Source: PVC group bacterium
GTDB lineage: Bacteria; Verrucomicrobiota; Kiritimatiellia; CAIKKV01; PXCX01
Reading direction: 5' to 3'
Assembly: GCA_003567575.1 (NCBI GenBank)
Contig: PWZG01000049.1
Coordinates: forward strand, 1-6,343
Length of the DNA: 6,343 nucleotides
Of the stretch, positions 1-6,296 are shown one piece after another (position 1 is the first letter of the stretch; each line of letters starts with the position of its first letter). Made by a program: the position numbers and the translations under genes. Under the pieces are notes generated by a model. The model worked only from the letters and a program-made list of their open reading frames with translations. It was not told where the DNA came from and did no database searches.

Positions 1-51
1 CAAGCGAGAGACATCGTTTCAGGATCGGAACCCGTTTCGCCTTCAGTCGCT

Positions 52-79
52 GGGGTGCCCCAAGGGACTGGGGCACCCC
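52..79. repeat. Perfect 10-bp GC-rich hairpin
   Basis: GGGGTGCCCC at 52-61 is exactly complementary to GGGGCACCCC at 70-79, with the 8-base loop AAGGGACT between them. No run of T follows on either strand, so it does not look like a classical intrinsic terminator, though it could still stabilise a transcript 3' end. It may be a dispersed palindromic repeat; a genome-wide copy count would decide. Confidence 0.75.
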
Positions 80-117
80 TACGGATGCCGCCAAACGGTG
101 ACGATCATGTTGCGCCC

Positions 118-134
118 TGTTCTCTCAGACAAGT
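118..134 (+). repeat. 17-bp direct repeat, copy 1
   Basis: TGTTCTCTCAGACAAGT occurs here and identically at 279-295, 161 bp away in the same orientation. The flanking bases differ on both sides. The two copies bracket 135-278, which contains the 29-bp inverted repeat. This is compatible with a duplicated target around an insertion or with a small segmental duplication; 17 bp would be long for a usual target-site duplication. Confidence 0.85.
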
Positions 135-170
135 GGCGCCTCGTGATGTCGCAAGCTTCATCAGATTTTT

Positions 171-271
171 CGAGTAAGAAAGAACGGTGGACGATTACGG
201 GCGACGACTACGGTGGACGATTTGTGACACTCCTCTCGTAATCCGTAGTCGTCGCCCGTAGTCGTCCACCG
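171..271 (-). terminator. walJ: Candidate intrinsic terminator of the hydrolase gene
   Basis: Read on the minus strand, the 29-bp hairpin begins 25 bases after the hydrolase stop codon, and its last paired base (185) is followed by TTCTTTCTTACT, eight T in twelve. This fits a Rho-independent terminator, although the stem is much longer than usual and the T-tract is interrupted. On the plus strand the stem is followed by ATTTTCATGTTC, so the structure might stop transcription from either side. The hairpin is seen directly; its terminator role is inferred. Confidence 0.5.
185..271. repeat. Long inverted repeat (29-bp stem, 29-base loop)
   Basis: Positions 185-213 pair with 243-271 at 28 of 29 positions. 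The one exception is T195 opposite G261, a wobble in plus-strand RNA. Each arm is built from a 13-bp period: GACGATTACGG (190-200) and GACGACTACGG (203-213) are near-identical, and a third partial unit GACGATTT starts at 216. In the loop, 211-230 is in turn an inverted near-copy (18 of 20) of 294-313, the end of the hydrolase gene. The composition and layering suggest a palindromic intergenic repeat rather than coding sequence. Confidence 0.9.
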
Positions 272-313
272 ATTTTCATGTTCTCTCAGACAAGTATCAC
301 AAATCGCCCACCG
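211..313. repeat. Inverted pair linking the hairpin loop to the hydrolase gene end
   Basis: Positions 211-230 match the reverse complement of 294-313 at 18 of 20 bases. The right-hand copy includes the stop codon (297-299) and the last four sense codons, encoding V-G-D-L, of the minus-strand hydrolase gene. Both mismatches, 217/307 and 228/296, become G-U wobble pairs in the minus-strand transcript but A-C mismatches in a plus-strand transcript. A repeat unit therefore appears to have either captured, or been copied from, the gene's 3' end. Confidence 0.8.
279..295 (+). repeat. 17-bp direct repeat, copy 2
   Basis: Identical to 118-134. On the minus strand this copy lies directly after the hydrolase stop codon, in the spacer between that codon and the long hairpin. 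Its last two bases overlap the 294-313 inverted-repeat unit. Confidence 0.85.
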
Positions 314-1112
314 GAACCGACGTGGCGGATGTTGCCTGCTGCCAGACATTACTGGGGCGGTCCTGGCGGGTGCAGTGAACGGCGACGTGGGTCATTCCCT
401 TCGCATCGAGGGATTGCCGTGTGCATTCGATGGCGATTTCTGGTATATTACATTCTTCGCTTAAATGAGCGAGGAATACATGGCTGAGTTCGGGGCCGGC
501 GACGTCGCTGATAAGTTCCGCGGCATGTTGGTTGGACAAATGGCCCTGACTGCCGCGAATGCGCTGTTTGAGCGTCCAGGGCCGGTCGCTTTCCATGAGC
601 AATCTTTCGTCATGATTACTTTCTATAACGAGCGCATGACATTGGCGCAGACGCTCCCGGATCAGGGTGGTGGTCATTCCCATATCGGTCACGACGCCGA
701 CACGCGTTCCGTTGGTATGGATAACAAAACCGACCGGATCATAGCAATCGTGGGGCACGGAAAAGGGTTCGATGGTCAGATCATCGATCAGGAACGGGGC
801 GCCTGTCATAAAGCGGTTCCATTGCAGCGTTCGCATACGCGGATTACGTTCGATCCCGTCAATGGTCCCGCTGTTGGCATATAATGCGATCCCGTGCCGG
901 CGCGACAACACGGAGACGCCGGCTGTATGGTCGGTATGTTCATGGGTGATCAGGATACCGCGCAACCCTGCCGGCACGATCCCGGCAAGGTCCATGCGGC
1001 GCATCGTATCCCTGGCGCTCAGTCCCGCATCCACCAGCACCGCCGTTTTAGGAGAGGCCACATACGTACAATTACCGCCGCTACCGCTTGCCAATACACA
1101 AATCCTCAACAC
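297..1112 (-). CDS. walJ: WalJ/YycJ-like metallo-beta-lactamase-fold hydrolase
   Basis: Predicted 271-residue cytoplasmic metal-dependent hydrolase of the metallo-beta-lactamase fold. Seen in the protein: an N-terminal strand with LASGSGGN (7-14), the metal-binding H-x-H-x-D-H motif THEHTDH (56-62), VPHD (119-122), VVTDMG (140-145), ESNHD (164-168), GHLSN (190-194) and LAHLSEECN (214-222). This set and order, especially ESNHD, GHLSN and the late AHLS-x-E-x-N element, match the YycJ/WalJ family, whose studied members are exonucleases linked to DNA repair and cell-wall or division control. C221 replaces the more usual N in the last motif. I chose the GTG start at 1112-1110 because GGAGG lies at 1127-1123 and the family begins at (M)xRICVLASGS; an in-frame ATG at 1187 would run into rpoN. 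There is no signal peptide or membrane segment. The gene is divergent from rpoN. Its last four codons lie in an intergenic repeat. The exact substrate is uncertain. Confidence 0.92.
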   Translation of the reverse strand: MLRICVLASGSGGNCTYVASPKTAVLVDAGLSARDTMRRMDLAGIVPAGLRGILITHEHTDHTAGVSVLSRRHGIALYANSGTIDGIERNPRMRTLQWNRFMTGAPFLIDDLTIEPFSVPHDCYDPVGFVIHTNGTRVGVVTDMGMTTTLIRERLRQCHALVIESNHDERLLMESDRPWTLKQRIRGSQGHLSNQHAAELISDVAGPELSHVFLAHLSEECNIPEIAIECTRQSLDAKGMTHVAVHCTRQDRPSNVWQQATSATSVPVGDL

Positions 1113-1120
1113 GTTTCCGT

Positions 1121-1127
1121 TTCCTCC
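1121..1127 (-). promoter_or_regulatory. walJ: Shine-Dalgarno site deciding the GTG start of the hydrolase
   Basis: GGAGGAA on the minus strand (1127 down to 1121) is a strong ribosome binding site. GGAGG is separated by ten bases from the GTG at 1112-1110, and TTG at 1109-1107 is a less likely start three bases further on. The site excludes the upstream ATG at 1187, which has no comparable signal. Confidence 0.8.
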
Positions 1128-1143
1128 ATCGGATATTCGACAC

Positions 1144-1171
1144 TTGTTCCGTTCGCGAAATAGATTATAAT
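1144..1171 (+). promoter_or_regulatory. rpoN: Candidate housekeeping-type promoter for rpoN-mfd
   Basis: A perfect -10 hexamer TATAAT lies at 1166-1171. A weak -35 candidate TTGTTC (three of six consensus bases) is at 1144-1149, with a 16-base spacer. Initiation about seven bases after the -10 element would start near 1178, only about four bases before the rpoN ATG at 1182. The transcript would then be leaderless or nearly so, which fits the poor Shine-Dalgarno match here (only GAGAG, too close to the start). The motif is seen; its activity is inferred. Confidence 0.55.
1164..1169 (-). promoter_or_regulatory. walJ: Candidate -10 element for the hydrolase, shared palindrome
   Basis: The 8-bp palindrome ATTATAAT (1164-1171) also reads TATAAT on the minus strand at 1169-1164. 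Initiation near 1157 would give a leader of about 45 bases that includes the strong ribosome binding site at 1127-1123. I find no good -35 hexamer at the expected distance; it would fall inside the rpoN start region. It is a weaker candidate than the plus-strand promoter. Confidence 0.4.
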
Positions 1172-1181
1172 ACAGAGAGTC

Positions 1182-2675
1182 ATGCAAAACCAGTCTATTT
1201 CTTTAACGCAGGAACAACGTCTGCAAATGATTCTGGCGCCGCAGTTGCGTCAGTCGCTGGAATTATTGCAGGCGCCGATACTTGAGCTGCAGCATTTGAT
1301 CCGCGTCGAGGCCGAGCAGAATCCCACGCTTGAGGTTATCGATGTGGTCCCGACCGAACCGCTGGAGGTCGAACCCAACGTTCAGCGCGACCGTGAAGAC
1401 GCCATGACCACCGATCCACCGCCGGATACCGGTCGTGAAGGCGAAACGGATACGGCCGCGTCCGATCAGGTAGAAGCGCTGGATTTTTCGCGTGAACTAG
1501 ATTTGTTATCCCGCATGGACAAGGATGAATCGCGCTATTATTTTCAGAATGTGACACCGGAAGACGAAGAGAGGCGCCAATATCATTACGATTCGATTAC
1601 GCAACCGGTTTCGTTGCAGGAACATTTGATGTCTCAACTTGGATTCAGCGAGTTGGATGCCGTGGATCGTGAGATCGGTGAATTAATCATCGGCAGCATT
1701 GACGATCGCGGTTACCTGGTCGCATCGCCGGCGGAACTGGCGCAGAACGCCGGTTACGGTGTATCGCAAGTGAAACGTGTTTTACATGTCGTGCAGGAAT
1801 TCGATCCACCCGGCATCGCTGCCGCCGATTTACGCGAATGCCTGCTGCTGCAACTGCAGCGCATGGGCCGGCAACGCCGGCTTGAATACCGGATTATCGA
1901 CAAGCATCTTGACCTGCTTGCCGCGCACAAGTTCAAGGAGATAGCGCGCCGTCTTGATGCGCCGGTCGAAAAAGTGCATGCCGCGGCGCAATTCATCGCC
2001 ACGCTTCATCCACGTCCGGGCGATCTGCTCAACGACACCCGTTCACCGGTTGTGGTTCCTGAAGTCGTGGTACGCCGCGACGGTGACGTATATGTCGTGG
2101 ACTTAAACGATGAAAACCTGCCAAGACTACGGATCAGCGGTCGTTACGAACGATTATTGCGCGATGAAAGTACCGCGCCTGAAGTTAAAAAATATATCGC
2201 GGAACGTATTCGTGCCGCCAATTACATGATCGGCAGTATCGGCCAGCGCCAGCGCACGCTACGCCGGATAGCTCAGGAAATCGTGAGGGTACAGACGCCG
2301 TTTTTCGACGAAGGTCTCAGCGGATTACGCCCGCTCACCATGGCTCGGATCGCCGAGGAAGTCGGCGTTCATGAAACCACCATCAGCCGCGCCGTTTCCG
2401 GCAAGTACGCCCGCACGCCGCGAGGTGTATTCGAGCTAAAATATTTCTTCACAACCGGCGTAAAAATGAGCGGCGGAACGGATGTATCGAACAAATATAT
2501 TCAGGACCAGATCGCCGAACTGGTCAGTAACGAAGATCCGGAACGGCCATTATCGGACCAGGATATTGTCGGACGCCTGCAGCAAGCCGGTTACCGTGTT
2601 TCACGGCGCACGGTAAACAAATACCGTATGATCCTGAAAATCCCCCCTTCGCATCTGCGCCGGACCGGACGTTGA
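1182..2675 (+). CDS. rpoN: RNA polymerase sigma-54 factor RpoN
   Basis: A 497-residue alternative sigma factor that directs core RNA polymerase to -24/-12 promoters and needs an AAA+ activator to open them. Domains in order: glutamine- and leucine-rich region I from the start to about residue 50 (QRLQMILAPQLRQSLELLQ), which contacts activator and -12 DNA; an acidic, variable region II at about 55-135; the core-binding region from about 140, with FDPPGIAAADLRECL (207-221); the helix-turn-helix and cross-linking region with VGVHETTISRAV (394-405) and TPRGVFELKYFF (412-423); and the C-terminal RpoN box SRRTVNKYR (474-482), which reads the -24 element. Length and all regions are as usual for a complete protein. 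The ATG start agrees with the family N-terminus. The stop codon overlaps the likely start of mfd. The more familiar rpoN neighbours (lptB, hpf, ptsN) are absent from the window. Confidence 0.97.
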   Translation: MQNQSISLTQEQRLQMILAPQLRQSLELLQAPILELQHLIRVEAEQNPTLEVIDVVPTEPLEVEPNVQRDREDAMTTDPPPDTGREGETDTAASDQVEALDFSRELDLLSRMDKDESRYYFQNVTPEDEERRQYHYDSITQPVSLQEHLMSQLGFSELDAVDREIGELIIGSIDDRGYLVASPAELAQNAGYGVSQVKRVLHVVQEFDPPGIAAADLRECLLLQLQRMGRQRRLEYRIIDKHLDLLAAHKFKEIARRLDAPVEKVHAAAQFIATLHPRPGDLLNDTRSPVVVPEVVVRRDGDVYVVDLNDENLPRLRISGRYERLLRDESTAPEVKKYIAERIRAANYMIGSIGQRQRTLRRIAQEIVRVQTPFFDEGLSGLRPLTMARIAEEVGVHETTISRAVSGKYARTPRGVFELKYFFTTGVKMSGGTDVSNKYIQDQIAELVSNEDPERPLSDQDIVGRLQQAGYRVSRRTVNKYRMILKIPPSHLRRTGR

Positions 2676-5600
2676 AACAAAACCGTATGAGCGGTTCATC
2701 CGACAATTGGATAACGGAACTTACCGCGCCGTTACTGGCGGCATTGGCCAGGGCGCCGTCCGCGCCGCACGCATTACCGGCCATCCCGCAAGCACTGGAA
2801 GCGGCGCTGCTGCTGGGTTTGGCGGGCGGCGGCGACCGTACGATGATTTGGATCGGTGACGGTCCGCACGCCATGGATATCATGGGCCGCAACCTGCGTA
2901 CCCTGGACGAAGAGGGCGCGATATCCCTGTTCCCCTACCCTCCCGCCGGCGATGATGGCGACAGTCTGTCGGCCGTATTCGCAGCTCGCGACCGTTTAAC
3001 GACACTGGCTGAACTGGCTGCCGGACCGCCAAAACCGATGCTTGTGTTAACGTGTATCGAGGCAGTGATCCAATCTTGTCCAACGCCGGAAAACCTGCGC
3101 CGGAATCATCGGATGATCAAGGTCAACGACGATTGCGAACGTGACGAATTGACGGACTTTCTGCAACTTACCGGTCATCGGTTCGTTCCCGAGGTGCAGG
3201 AACCCGGTCAGGCGGCGGTTCGCGGAGGGATACTGGATGTCTGGCCGATTCGTGAAACGCATCCCTATCGGGTCGAATTTTTCGGGCCGACCATCGAGTC
3301 GATTCGGATATTCGATCCGTTCGATCAGCGTTCGATTGCGATCCGGCCGACTTTGCACATCGGTCTGGCCGTCGAGACCATGTCTTCCAACGCGCCGGAT
3401 TCAGGCTGTCGGTTCAGCGATACGTGGCCCCCGACCGCCATCGTTGCCTGGTCACGGTATCCCGATATCTTAAGGCATCTCGATCTGTTAAGGGAGACAT
3501 CGGCGGCGGCTCAGGCATTCGAGGCTCCGGAAGACGCCGTCGCGATATCAGGCCGACATGCGGCGTCGGAAGTGTTGCATCAGCAAATCTATCTGCCGGC
3601 GCCCGAATCGTTGGCGCCGTCACGCGATCTTTTACCCGAAGATATACGCTTTATCGAGGGGGTCACGGCGCCGTCCGAGGACGGGTTTCAACCCGATGCC
3701 GTTGACCGGCAGCGGCGTGTTTTTGTTCAACGCCTGGTGGCGGCCGCCAAGGCGGGAACGAAAGTAAGCGTGTATTTCAATACGACCGGTGCATTGACGC
3801 ATTTCCGTAAATCTTTCAGCGACCAACTGGCCGGCGCCGGAATCGAGTGTAAATCCGGCTGGTTATCCGACGGTTTTCATATACCGGCACGGCGTCGCAT
3901 GATCGTCAGCGAAGACCTGCTCTATGGACGGGGTAAAAAGCGGCGTTTACGACCCATTTCGCCGGCTATTCGGTCCAGCGATGAAACGTACGCCGGTAAA
4001 ATCGGCCAACGATTAACGGATTGGAGCGACCTGAATCCCGGCGACCTGGTGGTTCATACAAAACACGGTATTGGCCGTTACATCGGTTTGCAGGCCGCCG
4101 GAGATGGGGATACGGCGGGCGAATACCTGATTGTCGCTTACGCTGACGAGGCGCGCCTTTTTGTGCCTGTAACGCAAACGCATTTATTGAGTCGCTATAT
4201 CGGGGCGCCGCGGCATGGCGTACGGCTGCATCAACTGGGGGGCACGCGCTGGAATCGCGAACGGCATGCCGCCGCTCGCGCCATCGAGGATCTGGCCGCC
4301 AGTTTCGTGGAGCTGCAAGCCGCGCGTCAAACGCTTTGCGGTCATGCGTTCAGCGCTGACACACCCTGGTTTCACGATTTCGAGGCGGCCTTCCCGTTTG
4401 ACGAAACGGTTGATCAGAGTCAGGCCATCGCGGATGTTTTGAGGGACATGGAAGCGCCGCGGCCAATGGACCGGCTTATTTGCGGCGATGCCGGTTACGG
4501 AAAGACCGAAGTTGCCATGCGCGCCGCATTCAAGGCGGTGATGGACGGCAAACAGGTGGCGGTTTTCGTTCCCACGACGGTGCTGGCGCAGCAACATTAT
4601 TACACGTTCAGCGAACGGATGGGAGCGTATCCGGTCATGCTCGACATGCTCAGTCGTTTCAGTTCGACGGATGACCGCCGCCGGGTACATGACGGTCTGC
4701 GCAGCGGCGCCATCGACATCGTCATCGGTACCCATGCGTTGCTCAACCCCGATCTTAAATTCCGCGATCTCGGACTGGTTATCATCGACGAGGAACAACG
4801 TTTCGGCGTGATGCACAAGGAACGGTTCAAACATATCCGGCGCATGATCGATGTATTGACTTTGACGGCCACACCCATTCCGCGGACATTGTACCTGAGT
4901 CTGACCGGGGTACGCGAGTTAAGCGCGATCCGTACGCCGCCGCGCGACCGTCTGGCGATCGATACCGAGATTGCCGAGGACCGCAATGACGTGATCCGTC
5001 ATGCCGTTATCCGCGAAATCAGCCGCGACGGGCAGGTGTTTTTTCTGCACAACCGGGTGCATAGCATCGAGCGGATGCATACCCGCCTGCGGCAATTGCT
5101 TCCGGAGGCCCGCATTGAGGTGGCGCACGGCCAGATGGCGGCACGCGAGTTGTCCGACAAAATGCGTCGTTTTGCCGCGGGCCATTTCGACGTCTTGCTT
5201 TGCACCACGATCATCGAAAGCGGTGTCGATATTCCGGCCGCCAACACCATGGTCGTGGACCGCGCCGACCGCTTCGGTCTTGCCGAGTTGTATCAATTAC
5301 GCGGCCGGGTCGGTCGTTCCGGCATACGCGCCCACGCGCTGCTGTTGTTGCCGCGACATGCATTAACGGATCCGCAGGCACGCAAACGGGTCGGTGCGCT
5401 CAAGGATTATTCACATCCCGGCGCCGGTTTCGAGCTGGCGTTACGCGATCTGGAAATCCGCGGCGCGGGTAACCTGCTCGGTTCCGAGCAGAGCGGTCAT
5501 ATTACCGCCATTGGTTTCAATCTTTATTGTCAACTGTTGCAGCGCACCGTAGCCCGCTTAAAAGGCGAGGCGCCGCCGCCATTGGTGGATGTCGCGCTGC

Positions 5601-6082
5601 GCTTGGATTTTTTGCGATACGACGGCAACGGTCCGACAGCCGCGGCGACCCTGTCCGCCGACTATATAACCGACGAGCGCGAACGGATGCGACTTTATCG
5701 GCGCATCGGCGAAGCGGCACATGCGAAACAGATATCGGCATTGCGCGAGGAACTGTGCGATCGGTTCGGATCGCCGCCACGCGCCGCCGAACGGTTGCTT
5801 ACCCTGGCTGAACTGCGGATTGCCGCCGCCGCAAAAGGCGTGCAATCGATCGAAACCGACGGCAGCAAAATCATGATCCATCGCAATGGGAACTATATCA
5901 TGTCCGGCGGCCGTCTGCCGCGCCTGCGCGCCGGCTCGATCGACGAGCGTCTGCATGCCTTACGAGAATTGCTGGAGACCAAGGTCCCCGCCGTTTCTTC
6001 GCATGATAGTCACGGTTTCCCATCCGGCCGGGGACGGCCGGCTCCAAGCGATACTCGATCTTTCATCCCCAGAAAAACCTGA
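2672..6082 (+). CDS. mfd: Transcription-repair coupling factor Mfd
   Basis: A 1136-residue ATP-dependent DNA translocase (E. coli Mfd is 1148) that pushes stalled RNA polymerase off damaged template and recruits UvrA for nucleotide excision repair. The N-terminal UvrB-like module (about 1-340) has the conserved RGGILDVWP (184-192) and EFFG. The CarD-like RNA-polymerase-interacting domain begins near 454 (NPGDLVVHTKHGIGRY) and ends near 550. Motor motifs: Walker A GDAGYGKT (605-612), DEEQRFG (706-712), TATPIPRTL (732-740), TTIIESGVDIP (845-855) and QLRGRVGR (875-882). The TRG segment follows (DLEIRGAGNLLG, EQSG), then the C-terminal regulatory domain from about 970. The last 30 or so residues (from 1105) form a Ser/Pro/Arg-rich tail I do not recognise. 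The TTG at 2672 forms a TTGA overlap with the rpoN stop; an ATG at 2687 (five codons in) is an equally possible start. Neither has a clear ribosome binding site, so translational coupling to rpoN is likely. Confidence 0.97.
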   Translation: MKQNRMSGSSDNWITELTAPLLAALARAPSAPHALPAIPQALEAALLLGLAGGGDRTMIWIGDGPHAMDIMGRNLRTLDEEGAISLFPYPPAGDDGDSLSAVFAARDRLTTLAELAAGPPKPMLVLTCIEAVIQSCPTPENLRRNHRMIKVNDDCERDELTDFLQLTGHRFVPEVQEPGQAAVRGGILDVWPIRETHPYRVEFFGPTIESIRIFDPFDQRSIAIRPTLHIGLAVETMSSNAPDSGCRFSDTWPPTAIVAWSRYPDILRHLDLLRETSAAAQAFEAPEDAVAISGRHAASEVLHQQIYLPAPESLAPSRDLLPEDIRFIEGVTAPSEDGFQPDAVDRQRRVFVQRLVAAAKAGTKVSVYFNTTGALTHFRKSFSDQLAGAGIECKSGWLSDGFHIPARRRMIVSEDLLYGRGKKRRLRPISPAIRSSDETYAGKIGQRLTDWSDLNPGDLVVHTKHGIGRYIGLQAAGDGDTAGEYLIVAYADEARLFVPVTQTHLLSRYIGAPRHGVRLHQLGGTRWNRERHAAARAIEDLAASFVELQAARQTLCGHAFSADTPWFHDFEAAFPFDETVDQSQAIADVLRDMEAPRPMDRLICGDAGYGKTEVAMRAAFKAVMDGKQVAVFVPTTVLAQQHYYTFSERMGAYPVMLDMLSRFSSTDDRRRVHDGLRSGAIDIVIGTHALLNPDLKFRDLGLVIIDEEQRFGVMHKERFKHIRRMIDVLTLTATPIPRTLYLSLTGVRELSAIRTPPRDRLAIDTEIAEDRNDVIRHAVIREISRDGQVFFLHNRVHSIERMHTRLRQLLPEARIEVAHGQMAARELSDKMRRFAAGHFDVLLCTTIIESGVDIPAANTMVVDRADRFGLAELYQLRGRVGRSGIRAHALLLLPRHALTDPQARKRVGALKDYSHPGAGFELALRDLEIRGAGNLLGSEQSGHITAIGFNLYCQLLQRTVARLKGEAPPPLVDVALRLDFLRYDGNGPTAAATLSADYITDERERMRLYRRIGEAAHAKQISALREELCDRFGSPPRAAERLLTLAELRIAAAAKGVQSIETDGSKIMIHRNGNYIMSGGRLPRLRAGSIDERLHALRELLETKVPAVSSHDSHGFPSGRGRPAPSDTRSFIPRKT

Positions 6083-6172
6083 GCCTGCCCAGAGGGGCGC
6101 ATATAACTTCCGTCCGTCATTCCCCGATGGATCAATAGCGTGTGCTCAGTAGGCGGAATGCGCCCGGAAATC

Positions 6173-6198
6173 CGAATGACGAAATACCCAAGTCCGAA
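6173..6198 (+). repeat. 26-bp intergenic repeat, copy 1
   Basis: This 26-bp unit starts CGAATGACGAAATACCCAAG and ends TCCGAA. It recurs exactly at 6206-6231, a period of 33 bp. Bases just outside the unit are also partly alike (GGAA after copy 1, AGAA after copy 2). Confidence 0.9.
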
Positions 6199-6205
6199 GG
6201 AAGCA

Positions 6206-6231
6206 CGAATGACGAAATACCCAAGTCCGAA
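6206..6231 (+). repeat. 26-bp intergenic repeat, copy 2
   Basis: Identical to 6173-6198; the 7-base linker GGAAGCA separates the two. With only two direct copies, a 7-base linker and inverted copies nearby, this is not a CRISPR array. Confidence 0.9.
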
Positions 6232-6296
6232 AGAAAACTAAAATACTTAAAGACCAAAGGTAAAACGCCCAATACAAGCAATATATTTGGCATTCT

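Larger units (their letters stand above)
1..296. other. Intergenic stretch with several repeats, no convincing gene
   Basis: No protein recognisable to me is encoded here. Two plus-strand frames stay open from the left edge, one to a TAA at 175-177 and one to a TAA at 239-241, but both run through the hairpins and look like chance open frames in GC-rich DNA. A truncated 3' end of an upstream gene cannot be fully excluded. What the stretch does hold is a GC-rich hairpin at 52-79, a 17-bp direct repeat (118-134, 279-295) and a 29-bp inverted repeat (185-271). It ends at the stop codon of the minus-strand hydrolase gene. Confidence 0.7.

Noticed and set aside
70..90. Possible sigma-54 promoter in GGGGCACCCCTACGGATGC
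   Set aside because: The GG and GC elements are about 15 bases apart instead of the required 12, and the TTGCW part is missing.
1..177. Plus-strand frame open from the left edge to a TAA at 175-177, possibly a truncated gene
   Set aside because: A second frame is also open over the same DNA, the translation passes through a perfect hairpin and the 17-bp repeat, and it shows no family motif. Not enough to call a partial gene.
107..241. Short plus-strand frame of 44 codons from ATG 107
   Set aside because: It reads through the 13-bp-periodic palindrome, has no ribosome binding site and no recognisable protein features.
185..313. A pseudoknot joining the hairpin loop (214-230) to the hydrolase gene end (294-310)
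   Set aside because: The pairing has pseudoknot topology, but no linker bases remain between the second helix and the long stem, so both cannot form fully. Competing folds or a repeat relic are more likely.
161..349. Minus-strand frame of 62 codons overlapping the hydrolase gene end
   Set aside because: It lies out of frame with the gene and is composed largely of the palindrome translated.
465..884. 139-codon plus-strand frame antisense to the hydrolase gene
   Set aside because: Shadow of the metallo-hydrolase coding sequence, with no family motif of its own.
1113..1187. Upstream ATG at 1187 as the hydrolase start
   Set aside because: It would overlap the rpoN start, lacks a ribosome binding site and adds 25 residues absent from the family; GTG at 1112 has a strong GGAGG.
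4184..4834. 216-codon minus-strand frame inside mfd
   Set aside because: Shadow of the Mfd motor-domain reading frame; the plus-strand protein has all helicase motifs here and the minus-strand translation has none.
6087..6098. GCCC/GGGC hairpin as the mfd terminator
   Set aside because: A four-base-pair stem with no T-tract is too weak to call.
5886..6152. 88-codon plus-strand frame overlapping the end of mfd
   Set aside because: Mostly an out-of-frame reading of mfd; the part after 6082 is short and featureless, and no ribosome binding site is present.
6173..6231. CRISPR-like pair of 26-bp repeats
   Set aside because: The linker is only 7 bases, there are two direct copies only, and inverted copies occur nearby.
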